From Acanthochlamys bracteata (lineage: Eukaryota; Streptophyta; Magnoliopsida; Pandanales; Velloziaceae): DNA of 64,000 bases. Both the position numbers and the translations under genes were made by a program. The notes beneath the pieces were generated by a model, which did no database searches, was not told the DNA's origin, and worked only from the letters and a program-made list of their open reading frames with translations. Location of the stretch: contig CM034130.1 in the NCBI GenBank assembly GCA_019914995.1, positions 4,402,001-4,466,000 of the forward strand, read 5' to 3'. Positions 13,851-27,480 of the stretch are shown piece after piece; positions within the stretch are counted from its first letter, which is position 1, and every line of letters begins with the position of its first letter.

Positions 13851-14522
13851 TTAATGTATTTTGTGTTTGACCTTGTTTATATGTTGAACTAAGATTATAT
13901 ATATTGGCTGAAGTACTTTTGTCCTGTTAACGATAAAGGATGCTATAGTTTGGCGTAGTCTGGTGTCGTAATTTGACCTTTTGTTTAGCATTGTTCATGA
14001 GGATGACATTCTTCTAGTTGGATTGTTTTGATAGGTTTACAGGTGAGAGATTAATAGCTTGTTATCCTTGAAATTGTCATATCTTCGCTTATTGTACTCA
14101 ATCGTATAACAGAAACTTTTCGGCACAGAATTGTAAATAATTCTGCCTGTAGGATTTCGTTTTATCTAGTCAGAGGTTGTCCTTGTTCGTAACCAGAGGT
14201 GTAAGATTCCACTAACCTAGTCATTTTTATCCCTTTTAGCACTACAAATGATAGTAATTCTTTTAGAAACACGCTCTTAAATAATCGCACCTTGGAAAAT
14301 TTAGTGTTGGACCAATACTCTGGCCACATATATATTTATCCTGTACCTTTTGCTCCTATTTCGTGAGCCATAAAGTTAGGTTTTCTATAGCTGAGAGTGA
14401 TAGCAAGGCCCATTATGTTTGTTAGGAAGTTTTAGAGTTATTTCATCAATAAATTAAGCTTTCTATTCGTTATTTTTGCAGTTTAATTTCAAGTTATATC
14501 TATTGATTCGACTCTTACTTAG

Positions 14523-14572
14523 GTCACAAGTTGTCATGGATGTGTGATGATAAGGAGAGAATCTCTAGCAAG
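14523..14572 (+). other. Exon-like Cys/His segment, repeated through the block
   Basis: A 50-base segment between an AG acceptor and a GTAAAA donor reads HKLSWMCDDKERISSK in one frame. Diverged relatives with the same flanking signals occur near 1,396, 2,878, 4,345 and 16,750. About 110-150 bases downstream of several of them lies a second recurrent segment after TTTCAG; its best reading is at 16,897 (GEGCIFHKECDNERCGGTHM). This looks like an exon pair amplified by the tandem duplications. Most copies are degenerate and I cannot name the protein. Confidence 0.25.
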
Positions 14573-14654
14573 GTAAAAATATTCAACATCTTCAAGGAGT
14601 ATTCCTTTATTTCTTACTTATCGTACATTCATATTCTTTTTCTTGTTTGAGGTG

Positions 14655-14935
14655 ATTTTGCTTTTGATTTGGAGCATGTTTGGGAGAGCTTTTCTTCCAC
14701 TTTTCATTCCAACTTTTCATTTCACGTTTCCCAATAAAATTTCTAAATTATTTTACAGAATTTTTTTAAATTTAAAAGTACAAAAAAAATTCTACGTCAT
14801 GAAATTTTTTTATTATTTTTTATTATTTTTTTTGAAGTAAAAAAGTAGATCTCATATTTCAAAAATTTCTAAAATATTTTTTTTTTAAGAAAAGTTTCTT
14901 TTCAATAAGCACTCACAAACATCCGGACAGGGGTT
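14655..14935. mobile_element. AT-rich MITE-like element, copy 1 of a six-copy family
   Basis: A roughly 280-base AT-rich stretch with edges GGAGCATGTTTGGGAGAGC and CACTCACAAACATCCGG, which are weakly inverted. Its core (TAGATCTCATATTTCAAAA and runs of T around TTATTATTTTTT) recurs at 27,225, 31,190, 39,137, 46,820 and, inverted, 47,512. It has no coding capacity. The superfamily is uncertain. Confidence 0.55.
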
Positions 14936-17900
14936 ATCTTTTATAAGGGGTGTGACATTCATTGGGAAAGATATTGAGAAATCTACAACTTACAGTGAAG
15001 TTCTTCTATCCTTTTCTTATTTTGTTCATTCTATGCTCTCTGCTATTCTTTTTAGTGTGTAATGCTTAGTGTTATGCATGCTAATCTGATTAAAACTATT
15101 ACAACAATAACAGTCTGATTAAATTAACATAGTTAAGTGGTATGCACAAATGTGTATATATTAGATTGGATGAATAGTTAAAGCCATACGCACAATGTAA
15201 ATTGCGATTTAAGAAGAGCTTTGCGCAATTATAAGCATCCAAAACTGTGGATATGTACTTAGACACATCTACTGCATGTATTCATGTGACCAATGTGCAT
15301 ATGGAAATTTGCAAAGAGAAATTTGCTGTTGCAATGCTCTTTTGTTAACTAGCATAGTTAAAACTGTTGATTTTATAAAGGATATTTGTAGCTGTTAACA
15401 GTGGGATTTTGGGTATATGCTTTGTTATGAGCTTCTTAGTTTTGTACGAATAATGCTTGGTTGCATTTCTAATAGTTGCTAGGCTAAAAATAGCTGTTAC
15501 TATTCCACTACGTACAGTTAAAAAGCACTTGAAATATACAAATAGTAAATAATAAAACTAGTTAGAAATAGATGTTCTATGTATTAATTTTTTGCATGCA
15601 GATCAAGGTCGGTTGTGATGATTAGAAAGCTCCTAAATGATGACCATGATAATGGAAAAAGAAAGCTAATTGTCAAATATGGCTCAAAACGTTACATAAC
15701 TTTGCTTTGTCTTGATTTTATAATTTGCTAGTAGGAGCAATAAGGTTATCTTAATAAAATTTGAATGAACAAATGTCATATTATAGAAATGTCTTTTAAA
15801 TTTGAATGATTGTGCTTGTGGTTAAATCTATCTTGTACTAAGTAGGGCGTAAACTATATGCCCCACTACTCGATTATGGATGACTGATGATTGCATGTCT
15901 TGGTTAGCTTGTAGTTCTTTCTCCAGATAGGGAAGATTGTATGCAAGCTGTGGGTCTCATTATGCTTTCTTGGATTCTTTTCCTTTCTTCTCACTATGCA
16001 AACATGCTTGGTTCGTATCAAGTGCCTTGTTTATTGATTCTGAGCAGGTAGAGATGGTTGTTACTCAAATTTTGTTTTTTGAACTTATGGGTCTTCATGG
16101 TAGTTCTACTTGAGAACTTGTTGTTGACTTTAATCTTTGCAAAGGAATGGATCCAACTTGTTTCTATAAGATAAGCAAGTAACTGAGAAAAGATTCTACA
16201 CCTTGAAGTCGGGAGAAACCTCTGCAGTACTTCTTCGTATCTTCTAGGGATTCTAATTGATATTCTTTCAATGCTTTCATCTTTTAATCTGCATCTATTA
16301 CACTTTTTCTTTTCTCTTCTTTTTTTTTTAACTTCATTTTGATTTGACGTCGATTTTAATTGGGATGTTACTCTCTTTGATGCATGTGGTGGCAAAGTAG
16401 TTGCGAGCATGTAGATGTTGTTCATTATCTTTTCCTAAAAGGGCAATGAAGAACTATTAGTTTGAAAGGGATTTTTGCCCTATTGCTGCTGTATCACTTC
16501 TTCAGTCTTTCTACTTTTCTCATTGATTAATATTCTATGTTTTTTTTTAAAAAAATTTTTTAATGTCTTAGGAAGCCTTCAACACCTTCTACTCTGGACA
16601 TGGATGGTAGTGCTTCAAGTGTTCACCGTATCCACCTTAATTTACATATACTAATGATGATGTTTTATGGTTAGGTTTCTTTGAACTTTTCTATTTGTTA
16701 TTTCATAGTTTAATTTCAGAGTATTATCTACTAATTAGACTCTTACATAAGTCACAACCATGATTTTGAAGTGCAACAATAAGAAAGATTCTCTGATAAG
16801 GTACAAGTTTTTGACGTTTTGTAGGGTTTTTCCTCTTCGTCTTACTTAACACATATTGATACATTCTCTATATTTTGAAGCTGATTTTAGTTTAATTTGG
16901 GAGAGGGTTGTATTTTTCACAAGGAATGTGACAACGAAAGATGTGGAGGAACACATATGTGTAGGGAAGTTCTTTTATCCTTTTCCATATGCTTATTTGG
17001 TAGTGTTTGTTATTGTTTTACTGTCTACTTTTGCTTATTGCGTTATAACTCCATTATTTCTTTTTTCTTTAAGAATTATATAATGATGCTTGCTAATCAT
17101 ATGATGACTTTAGTGGAGCTGAACTCCGTAATTCTTCTAAAATCTTGCATAGGATATGCAGAGCATCAACGGTAATAGTACATTTTTTTGCATGGTTTCA
17201 TAAATTATTAATTACTATGTGTTCTTAGAACAATTTTTAGCTATCACTATTTCTATCTCAACAAGCCAAAATATGTTCTTTTCTAATCATGTTTATACAT
17301 TAATTATGCAATTGTGTTGTGTAAAGCTCCATGTTTGTTCTCTGGCTTCAGTTTGTTATTTCAAAACTTCTTCCAAAAATGGATGGCGTATTATTTAAAG
17401 TAGCTTTTTGTTGATATTGTGATTTCCTTGTTGTTTTATCTAACACAAAGGTTGTTCATTTTATACTCTTTGGTATTTTTTTTAGTTTCTACTTGTTCTT
17501 AATATTCTAGCAGATAAAGATCAACCTTAATGATTGATAGGTGGTAGATAAGCCATCAGACTATTACATACTGAAGAAGGTAATGATCATGATTACAGAA
17601 GCATCAGTTTTCTTTTGTAATATTGCGTTTTATTCTTTTATTCATTTCACTAGCATATTGTCTGTCACTTCCAAATTTGTAGTCTAACTGCTTGTGAGGT
17701 GATATAATTAGGTGCTTGTGAAATAGGTGAATCCTATATATTTGAAACAATCTTTCTTAAATCTTGTGATTGTTTTGTTGTTTGGCAAACTTGTATATTT
17801 ATGTTTGCAATTTCGTGTCTTTCATGAACGATGAAGCTTCTCCTTGGATATGCCTATAAGATGTTTACCAAGATATCATTTTTCACAACAAGCAGCTATG

Positions 17901-19700
17901 TACTTTACTATGTTTCTACAGTTGTTTGTTAGAAGTGCCCTCTTATTGGAAAGGTCTTCTGAATTTGATGTGTGTTTCATTTCTTTTCTTTTTAGAAATA
18001 TAGTAGTTGGTAATGTTTCTGTTATCATTGAGTCTGTAGGAATTCTAATATATGATAACAGAGGCTTCACATTTTTTTGATATTGTTTTGTGTACTCTTT
18101 CCTTTCATTATGCTAGCGTATCATCTTTGACTATGGTTCTGATCTTTTCCTTAATAAAATATTTTAAGCTATTAAAATAATAAAGCAAGCTGAGATGTAG
18201 GTTGTAGCGGTCTCAGAAGAAGCTAGGATGGTGATATACTTTGGTGCAAGTTTAGAGAAGGTGAAGCCTCATTTAGGTACACTCGTCAACACATAATCTG
18301 TTCGAATTGGTTTTTATTGTTATTAGTGGTTGTTTTGGTTCATTTGCAGTTATATTTAGGAATGACCTAGCATTTTAGGCTATATGTCGCATTCTTTGTT
18401 GAGCTTGGGATGGTTGTTTGTTTGGTAAACTTATATTTTACATTGTAATATTTCTTAATAGTTAAATCTTTAAAATTATAGGAAATACGTACTTTGTATA
18501 ATTTAACATGTCTATGTACAAACTTTATAAAAAGTTTTGTCCTTTTTAAATCCACTCGTGCATCACATGGGCGTATGTACTAGTTATATCAATATATATA
18601 TTCTAATACATAAATTTTTACATGGTAGCGGAAGTATTGGATACAACATTATTGGTTGTAATAATGCTTATAGAGTCAATAGCAGTATGGTTATAAAGGT
18701 ACTTGAAAGTTCAATAATCCACCTGAATTCACCTATTTTAAAGGATTTGGATCCTAAAAATTGGACCAGATTGGCTATTATACTGGATTCAGCTAAACCT
18801 AAAAGCTAATGTGTGGGGATAGATTTCATAAATATTCATACCTTATAATCCGTATCAAATCCAAAATATAAACGTAAACATAAAAATTTTGTGATTGGAT
18901 AGTTATATCTATTGAAGCTTTTTTTTTTTATAGTTAGATTGCTTATTGAGCTAATTTTGAATCGGGAATTTAACCCAAATTTATTTATAAATTGCGAATG
19001 TATTTAGTATGGTCTCTAGTTCCTTATAGGATTAGGATTCGAGTCATTTCTATCGGTTAGGGTTTGGCACCTTGTGTAGATCCGACCTCTTTACACCCTT
19101 CAGTTGTGGATATAGTTTTAATTTTCTCTACAAGGAAAGGTTTAAGATCATCAGAGGTCTCTCAACTTCCACAATTTTGACTATTTTAGGCACATAAACT
19201 TTGTAGTCTAGTGAGTTTGCTTACTCTGACTTTCAAATGTGCATTAATCAACTCCGTCTCTCAAGCGTTGGGCTTCATTTGCTTACTTTTCCATTTTTGC
19301 TCTACCAAAACTAGTTCCTTATAAAATATACTCATATATTTACAAAAGGGCATTTTGTTGAATAAATATCTTAACCCAACTAATTTGATTTTTTTGCAAA
19401 ATTTTTATCTGCTCAGATATACTGATCTTCAATTTATTTCTAAACCTACCATTCTTCGGAATTCAAGAGATTTTTAAAAAGTTAAAGTTCTAATGATTTT
19501 AAAGTCTTAGTGAAAATTGACAATTTGATTCGCAATTTAGACTCAACTTTGAAATCATCTAATTGTCTTTAAAGACATATATTTAGAATTAAGTTTGAGA
19601 TGGATGCATTTTAGTAAATTAAATTTCAAAAATGGATAATGTTAGATAGACCTACAAAATCAACTCAAAAAGTGAGGGATGAACTGTGTTGAAAATTACA
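14936..19700. other. AT-rich spacer with diverged array fragments
   Basis: No gene could be supported. Diverged pieces of the 1.49-kb array occur around 16,320-17,430 (GATTTGACGTCGATTTTAAT, GATGCATGTGGTGGCAAAG, and GAGAGGGTTGTATTTTTCAC). The open stretch at 17,844-18,080 has no acceptor or donor that would make it an exon and no recognisable family. Confidence 0.5.
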
Positions 19701-19739
19701 AAATTTTTGATTATCAGAAATTCCTACAGGCTGCCGATA

Positions 19740-20050
19740 GAAGCTGGCTATGTGTATGATGAGTCCTGTAGAAAAATATTTGTACAACGATTTTTACCGT
19801 AAAAGAGTTTAACGGTAAATCAAAACTACCCAGAAAATTTACGTGGTTCGGCAAAAGCAAAGTATTTTAATATACTACACACATCAAAGGCAAAGTATTT
19901 CACCAAGCACACTTGTTCTTATGGTTTTTTTACACTATACAATCCTTTCACAGCGACTAGACACCCCTTGGCTGAATAGCTAGCCTTATTACAAAGTCAA
20001 TAAATACCTATCAGCCTCCTACAAAGCCTCTTCCACAAGTGCTCAAAGTA
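19740..20050. mobile_element. Possible Copia-type LTR scrap
   Basis: The stretch around TTTACGTGGTTCGGCAAAAG (19,838-19,857) resembles a phrase common in plant Copia LTRs and adjacent regions. No TG...CA ends, target duplication or coding remnant could be paired with it. It is an old non-coding fragment at best. Confidence 0.25.
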
Positions 20051-22680
20051 CTTACCCTCTACTTTAAAGAAATTTAAACAACACAGGTTAGGCACATGAT
20101 CAATTTCAAAGTAACAAATAAATTTAAAACAAGCAATTGAATTGATCAAAAGGCTACCAGAAAATGTGCTCAGAAAGTTGATAAGAAGCAATAAAATGTT
20201 TTTGTTTTGGAGTCTGTGATATACTTGCTTGTTCTTCTTAAGATTTCTCAATGTTTTTCCCTGTTCTTCTGTTTTGCACTTTTTATTCTTCTTATACCAT
20301 TTCTGCTTGCAGGGTTGAGCTTTTTGAAATCTTCTTGTTGCCAATCTTCCAATTAGAATTTTCGTGTTCTGTTGAAGACTATATTTGAAATGTCCAGCAG
20401 TTTTGCAGTTGACCCATAATTTCTTTTAGTTAGAGTAGTGCAGCCTTCCTATCAGTATTAAATGCACCAGTAAATAAAATTCAAACCTCCCGCCTGACCA
20501 TTTGCCCACTTGTTTCAGCTGAGTTGGTTTCCTTTTAAATTTCTTCAGCCTGAGTTGGTTTCCTTTAAGTGATGTGGACCTTAACAACTTATTCATATTT
20601 TTCTTGCTTGGAGTTGAGTTGGATAGTGAGTCTCTTTAGAGAATCCATTGATCTGTCTGACGTTCTTTTCATTGGACTTGCGTGGCCATCTACTAACCCC
20701 TATGATTTAACTTGTTCTTCAGTTGTGTAGTGGCTCAATATAACTTACTTTTTGGATTTTTTTAATCTCTTTTTCTTGTGATTTTTCATGGTTCTTGACG
20801 TGAACTTGCAACTTGTATGTTTTTCAGTGAATCTTCAAATTTGGCTTCAAAAGGTGAGGAAATCTTAATCAAAATGTATCTGAAAGTCGGCTCAGTATTT
20901 TTGCAACTCACTGTTCTACAACTCATTGTTCTGTGTTTCTTTCAATATTTCACGATTATTCTAGACTTGTATTTGTCGTGATTTTATGACCTATTAGATC
21001 AATCTTGTAATGTACATGTTGCTCTAACTCTGATGAAAAGTTGAAAGTAAGATAAAATCAATAACGAAATAATAACGTGTTTGAACCTATCTCTGAAAGG
21101 TGTATGCTGATCATGTTGGCTCGGATTAGCTGTTTGCTCTATGCAACAGTTAGACAATAATTAGGTAGCTGACTGCTTTCAGTAGGATTCTTTTGTTTTG
21201 TTAATGCTCTGTTTTCTGTGCTCTGTCTTATGTGCAGATAATAATAATCCTGTAACTGCTCCTCCTTTGTTCATAGGTCTCATAAGGGATTTCGCATATA
21301 AATAGCAATCAGGTATTTGGCTGTATATAGATGAAGAGTCTCTTTGTGCTATAGCTGGTTTGTTGGCTGATAGGTGTACGATAAATCTTATTTGTAGAAT
21401 CCAGCTGAACTTGATTCAAATCATTAGTTCACATAAACTTATAAATTATAATTCTTGATCATTATAATCATCAAAACATCTAGGAGTTCCAACAAATAAG
21501 TTCTCATAAAATGCCCAACTAACTCCACTTCTAGAAGAACAACTCTTTCAAAAAGCTCCATTAACTCAGCTAGACTCAAACAAGACAAATGTGTTCTTTT
21601 TGAGAGTCGCCTAACTTCAGAATTAATTAAACTATCTTCTGAACTCCTTTTAATCTGATAAAGTCAACTCTCTTGTAAGACTAACTCGAAAAGAACGCAC
21701 CCTAGAATTATTCAACTTTTAGTGTAGGAAGCGCAACTTTTGCCTTCTGTGTTGTGGGCAATCTTTCATGGTGCACCATAGAGAAATTTAATTACAAAAA
21801 ATAGTAAGAGTAGCGATAGAAAAAACCACAATGTGCAATTTAACAATCCCTTTCAAGCAAACAGAATAAAATAAGTTCATGGAGAAACCACAACATTTTG
21901 AGCATGTGTAATATCTATAGAATTCAACGATTGATTTTTAAAAGTAAACACATGCTCGCTCAGTTGAGAAAGTGTGAACTGTGCAGCTGACTTACCTTTT
22001 GAGCTTGCCAGTTCTTCTTCTAGGGGTTTAGCAGGGATTTATGTTCTTTTCAATTCAGTTTACAGTCTCGATGTTAAAATTCAATGAAGAAGAAGAAAAA
22101 GAACCAGAAGATGTCGCTGCTCCTGAGATCAACAAACACAAAGATGTATTAATATTTCTTCAAATTTTGAAGGATGAAAAAAGGACATATTTGTTTTACC
22201 TTCTTCAGTTTTCATCAACGTTTGTGTTTTTTCAAGAACAATTTTCTTGAGATAACCTGTCTTGCATCACTGTTAAGTTCTCTTCTTTAAAGGGCGTTTG
22301 CTTAAAGTTTTCATATTTGATTGGAATTGAAATAAAACTACTTTTTCCTCCCATTTGGAGTGTGGTGGAGAAGTTCTAGTAAGTTGACATTTTGTTATGA
22401 ATTTACTTGTAGTAAAGTATTTCTTTGCAGCTTGCTCTTTGTTCTTGGGGGTGCCATCTCATCAAATGTTGTTTTGCTTGTATTAAATTAAATGGAGCTA
22501 CTACTGAAAATTTCTTTAAAATTTCACTCATGCCTTTTGATGTCATTCTCTTGGATTCCTACTGGAGGAATTTGTATGTAAAAGAGCTGAATTTTTATAA
22601 CTTTAAGCAAAGTCTAGTCATGTTTACTTAGTGTTAATGCAGTCACAGTGCTTAAGAGGGTTGAATATTACTTTCTCAAG
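20051..22680. other. Spacer, no supported gene
   Basis: Short open stretches (19,997-20,344 minus, 22,041-22,250 plus, 22,425-22,631 plus) lack paired splice sites or recognisable domains. The piece at 22,058-22,146 follows TTCAATTCAG and reads as an acidic/lysine-rich segment (FNEEEEKEPEDVAAPEINKH). It could be a leftover exon of the remnant described at 22,690. Confidence 0.4.
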
Positions 22681-22689
22681 TTCGAGTGA

Positions 22690-23310
22690 AGTTTGAATTT
22701 CTCGCTTCAAATGAAGAACTACTTCCTAAGTTATAATCAAATTTTGTGCAGGATCCATGATATCCGAATTCTCGCTTCTGGAGCTTTCTGCAAAAAGTCA
22801 AGCGAAGCAACTTATAATTCTGCGAGGGGCTTGTGCCTCTGTCTTGCTTCCATCTTGAAAGATCTATCCACAAGTGTCTTCAATGTGTACTAAGACTGTG
22901 GTTGGAACCAGACACCTTTAATTATAAATGATAGATGACAGCAAGGTGATGATGGCTCCTCTGATTTGGATAATCCACATGAACTCAACGATGTTGGAGA
23001 TAGTTGCAAACAAGAAAGATAGTGATGAGTTGGCATCTGAAACAGATTTCTCTGATGACGATTCTGATGAAGATTCAACAAATATTTGAAAACTTCTCTC
23101 CCCTTGTCTAAATCAGAGATTCCAGTGGTACAGAGACAGTGGAGAAAGATGCAGAAACATCATTTTTCCAGGTTATATTGGATTCTCCAAATCATTCTGT
23201 TGACAAGGCTCTTGCTCAAACTGGTTGAAGAAGGAATCCACTAGGGAAGAATTACTGTCGCTTTTCTCTACCTTTGAAAGCAACATTTGCATCGGAAGGC
23301 TTTGCAGGCG
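22690..23310 (+). pseudogene. Remnant of an unidentified acidic protein gene
   Basis: An exon-like stretch follows GTGCAG at 22,751 and reads HDIRILASGAFCKKSSEATY and onward to a stop near 22,892. From about 22,938 a second stretch reads GDDGSSDLDNPHELNDVGDS and then stops. Shortly after, in the same frame, lies DSDELASETDFSDDDSDEDS. A third piece near 23,115 reads SSGTETVEKDAETSFFQVIL. The Asp/Ser-rich composition and the closely spaced open pieces on one strand suggest a decayed host gene of the nuclear acidic type. No family was recognised. A further open stretch at 27,556-27,735 (EDAEEPFENTLKSRKKLSSQ) might belong to it, with the gypsy fossil inserted between. Confidence 0.3.
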
Positions 23311-24329
23311 CTTCATTCTAATATCTTTGACTTTTACAAAGACATTTTTGTTGCTTTAATTGATCATAGTACACGTTATAAGGAGTAACATGGTAACACT
23401 ACGTCTCCCTTTGGTTTACTGCTTAGTTTACTTTGTTAATACCTCTTTTTCACTCATCTACTAAGATGCTAGTGTTATGGTTTTCCACTACAGTCGTATG
23501 GATGCGTGTATAAGTTTCTTTCGTATGTTTGGACGAGAGTTTGATTCCTAGTTCGTCATTTGTGGTTCTGGTCTCTCCTTGCGCCTAGTTAAACCGTTGC
23601 AATATGGTTGAGAGTTAGATATAATACTTATGTCTCATCCCACTAATTTTGTTATAAATGCTATTTAATTTATGTGAACTTGCTGATGTACTATATAGTA
23701 TTAGATACTTATTGGTTGAACCAGCGCTAAGATCGTATTGTGGTGTCATTCTTTAGTAGTTGTTAATCTTTCTTATACTCTCATGTATCTTTTGATTTCC
23801 AATTTGGCTGCTGTTATGATAACTTGGTCAGCTGTCAAAATGGTTGCACTCGTTGGAAGTACTTCTTGCCTTAGTTGAATGAAGAGCTTTTTTTGGCTCA
23901 AATTTGCATTCCCTCTGTTGAGCAAGATGTATCAACCGGCCCTCGAACTGTAATATAATTTATTATCAAATTCATGAGAGTTTGATGTTGTTCAGTCTAG
24001 TGTTAGAAGACCAGACCCTGCAGTGACCCAGAACTGAGCCCGGGTCATGGGGTCACTGGTCAATCTGGCGGGTCACCGGGTTGACCGGCAGGTCACTGTT
24101 AAACAGATATGGGAGAGCAGCCAAGTAGCCAAACAGCTCAAGTATTCTTCAATGCCAAGCTGCATCCAAGTATCCAATAGGCCTCCAAGCATCAAAACTT
24201 GAAAATGACAATCACAATGTTAAACATTACACTAAATACATTGAATCAAAATTTCGCCGGAGCTTAGCAGATTGACGAAATCGGAGAGTGGAGCCTATAT
24301 AAGAACAAGGTTTCTTAGCATTGATGAAT

Positions 24330-26880
24330 GCAGAGTGTGGTGAGCGATGATTTTTGCGAAGGGCGGTTGCTGAGATGCTTTCTTAGGGTATTTCAGCTCA
24401 ACTGCTCTGCCTTCTCACCACCGGTTCTACTTATAAAAAAGAGGGGCATATCATTGAAGTTTTATGTCGATTATAGAGCTCTAAATGAGATCACTATCAA
24501 GGATAGATTTTCTATTCTAGTGATTGATGAGCTGCTGGATGAGCTCCATAGAGCTATGGATTTTTCTAAATTAGATTTGAAGTCCGACTACCATCAAATA
24601 CAGGTGAAAGAAGATGTGCACAAGACGGTATTTAGAACGCATGACGGGCACCACTAGTTATTGGTGATGCCTTTTGGTTTGAACACTACACCAACTACAT
24701 TCCAGTCCTTGATGAATGAGGATTTTAGACCCTATCTCTGAATTTGTGCTTGTGTTTTCTGATGACATCCTAGGGTATACTAAAACTACGAACACTTAGA
24801 GCACCAAGCCAAGGTATTCTAGATGCTCAAGGTAGAACAATTATATGCCAATCTTTTCAACTGCAGGTTTTGATGCAAAGAGCTGGAGTACTTGGGTTAC
24901 ATCATATCATCTCAAGGTATTACTTCCAATGCATCCAAAATAAAGGTTATGACGGATTGGCCGATCCCAACCGCATTAACCTAGCTTAGAGGATTTCTAG
25001 GCCTCACGGGACATAATCGGAGATTCATTAAAGATTATGGAATCTTAGCTGCTCCTTTAACTATTCTTCTAAGAAAAGAAGCTTTCAACAGCAGAGGCTA
25101 CTAAGGCATTCCATCAGCTCAAAAGAGCCATAACCACTACACCTGTCCTAGTTTCTCCTGACTTTCAAGCATTGTTCATGGTTGAAACGGACGCTTCCAG
25201 CAAAGGGATTGGAGTAGTGTTGACACAACACAACAAACTAGTGGCATTTTTCAATAAGGCCCTCTCCACCATTGCATTAGCAAAGTCCACCTACGAGGTG
25301 ATGATGGCATTGGTCCTAGCAAGTACAACGATGGAGGCCTTACCTGCTTTGGCGGCGATTTACCATTAAACCAGACAATTTGAGTCTGAATACGTACTGG
25401 AGCAACGGTTTTTCACACTCGATCAACACAAATGGCTAGCGAAGTTGTTGGGCTATGACTACCAGATCATATATAGAGCAAGATCCCAAAATGTAGTGAC
25501 AAACGCCCTCTCAAGGAAACCGAGTGCACCAGTGGTAGCATTTACAATAATCCGGCCTTTCTTCTGGGATGAACTTCAGGTGGCTCAACAACAAGACTCT
25601 TCCCTAGATGAGTGGGTGCAGGCAGCCATAGATGAAACACATCAAGACTGGAGAGTTTTACAGGAGGAAGACATGGCGGAGAGTTTTGCATGCTCAAGCG
25701 GTTGGCTCAATAATTTAATTGGCCTGGGATACTTAAAGATGTACGCATATACATTACTGCTAGCTTCACCTGCACCAGGCAAAGACAGAGTACTTGAAAC
25801 TAGTCGACTTGCTTCAACCACTGCAATATCGGTGAGTGTGTGGGCCGATATAGCAATGGATTTCACTCGAAGGATTGCCCATCAGGAGGTAAAGACATAG
25901 TACTAGTTGTGGTTGATCGCTTCTCTAAGTATGCCCATTTGTAGCATTGCTACACCCTTATATGGCGGCTGATGTTGCCAACATTTTCGCCAAGGAATTT
26001 GGTAAATTACATGGTTGTCCAGCAACGATAGTCTCCGATCGAGATTCGATATTTGTTAGCGCATTCTGGAAGAGCTACATCGATTACAGAGTACATCGTT
26101 GCATATGAGCACGGTATATCTCTCTCAAACTGACGAACAATCATAAGTGGTTAACAAGGGGTTAGAGACTTATTTGCTCTATTTTGTAGGAGATCACCCT
26201 CGCAGATGGGTTCATTGGCTTCATTGGGCGGAATTCTCCTATAATACCAGCATGCATTCAGCTACTCAAATCACTCACTTCGAAGCAGTAGACTTCTAGC
26301 CTCCTCCACCCTTAGTTTCTTTTCCGACGAGGAGCGTGTGCACTTAGGAGTTCGCCTATGGGAGCGCTACGAGATTTTAAGGGAATTGCGCCTATATCTC
26401 CACCGCGCTTAAAATAGGATGAAACAGCTTACTGATAGCCATCAAAGAGATAAATAGTAAAAGTACAAGGCTGACGATCATGTCTTTCTCAAGCTCCGAC
26501 CCTATCGACAGTCATCCATCATTGCACGGCGAGATCACAAACTCCGATTCATTATTATCAACCTTATGTTATAGAGAAGGCAATAGGGCCAACGGCTTAT
26601 CGACTCATCCTACCTCCATACTCGAAGATTTCATCCCGTTTTCTATGTTTTGCAACTCAAAGATGCTAGCTGTGCCTTGCCGGAATTTCTCTCGAAAGTC
26701 TCAACTGGCGATACTCCTTCCTCACTCGGCTTCGAGGACGACGCTGAATTTCGAGAGAAAGGGAATGATGTGATCAGCCAACTAGCACGAAGTAGAGAAA
26801 TAGAGGAGTCAATAGATGTTGCTAACAAGGAGAGGATAACTATCTAATCGAACGGCCTCACCGAAACCAGAGGCCGACAA
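24330..26880 (+). mobile_element. Broken Ty3/gypsy chromovirus (fossil)
   Basis: Plus-strand remains of the pol region lie in the usual gypsy order: reverse transcriptase about 24,400-24,900 (motif YRALNEITIKDRFSI), RNase H about 25,150-25,540 (VETDASSKGIGVVLTQ and a DALSRKP-like end), integrase about 25,830-26,300, and a pre-chromodomain tail about 26,580-26,830. The wording of the RNase H end (KLLGYDYQIIYRARSQN) fits plant chromoviruses of the Reina/Tekay side. Gag and protease are not visible and no LTR pair was found. The sequence from 26,880 to about 27,230 could be a 3' LTR remnant. It is thoroughly broken by many lesions, clearly old, and not functional. Confidence 0.85.
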
Positions 26881-27224
26881 ATAGTTGCCAGTCATGTCCA
26901 GGTTGTCAGTAATGACTGGGGTGGGCAGGAAGAGTCATTGTGGCACTCGGCCAAGGTTAGGGTCGAGTGCTATTCACTGGCTTCAAGAACACCATTTGAA
27001 TGGTGTCTATGGCGCCAAACTTTTCACCCAGGTACTTTTCACTCGTGCACAGTAGGTTGCACCCAAGCATTGTCTTGGGTGTGACATTTAGGTATTTTAT
27101 TTGAATGAGGACTCTTAGAGTCCGAGTTTGAGTCCAATAGGGATTGATAGAGTGTACTTGACTCAAGAGAAGAATTCCGTTGGTTTGTAACTTCCTCTTG
27201 TATAATAATAGATGGCATGGCCCC

Positions 27225-27480
27225 GTTTGACTTAGCATTTAGAAATCGCTACTTTTCAATTTTTTATTTTATATTTTTTTAATATATATTTTATAATTAT
27301 TTAAAAATTTTATTTAAAAATTTAGAAAGTGTAGAAAAATTTTATATAGTAAGATCTTTTTATTGCATATTTTTATTATTATTTTTAGATTAAAAAAGTA
27401 AAACTCATTTTTCAAAAAAAATAAAAATATCTTTCTATTTCAGAAAGGCATAAGTACTCCAGACGCTCCTATAGAAGGGG
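27225..27480. mobile_element. AT-rich MITE-like element, copy 2
   Basis: Begins CCCCGTTTGACTTAGCATTT and ends CATAAGTACTCCAGACGCTCC. The core contains AGTAAGATCTTTTTATTGCA, as in the copy at 46,820. It is about 255 bases, AT-rich and non-coding. Confidence 0.6.

Noticed and set aside
16018-16425. Minus-strand frame of 135 residues
   Set aside because: It covers a poly-T/AT-rich tract and part of the tandem repeat, and its text is Lys/Arg low complexity with no family.
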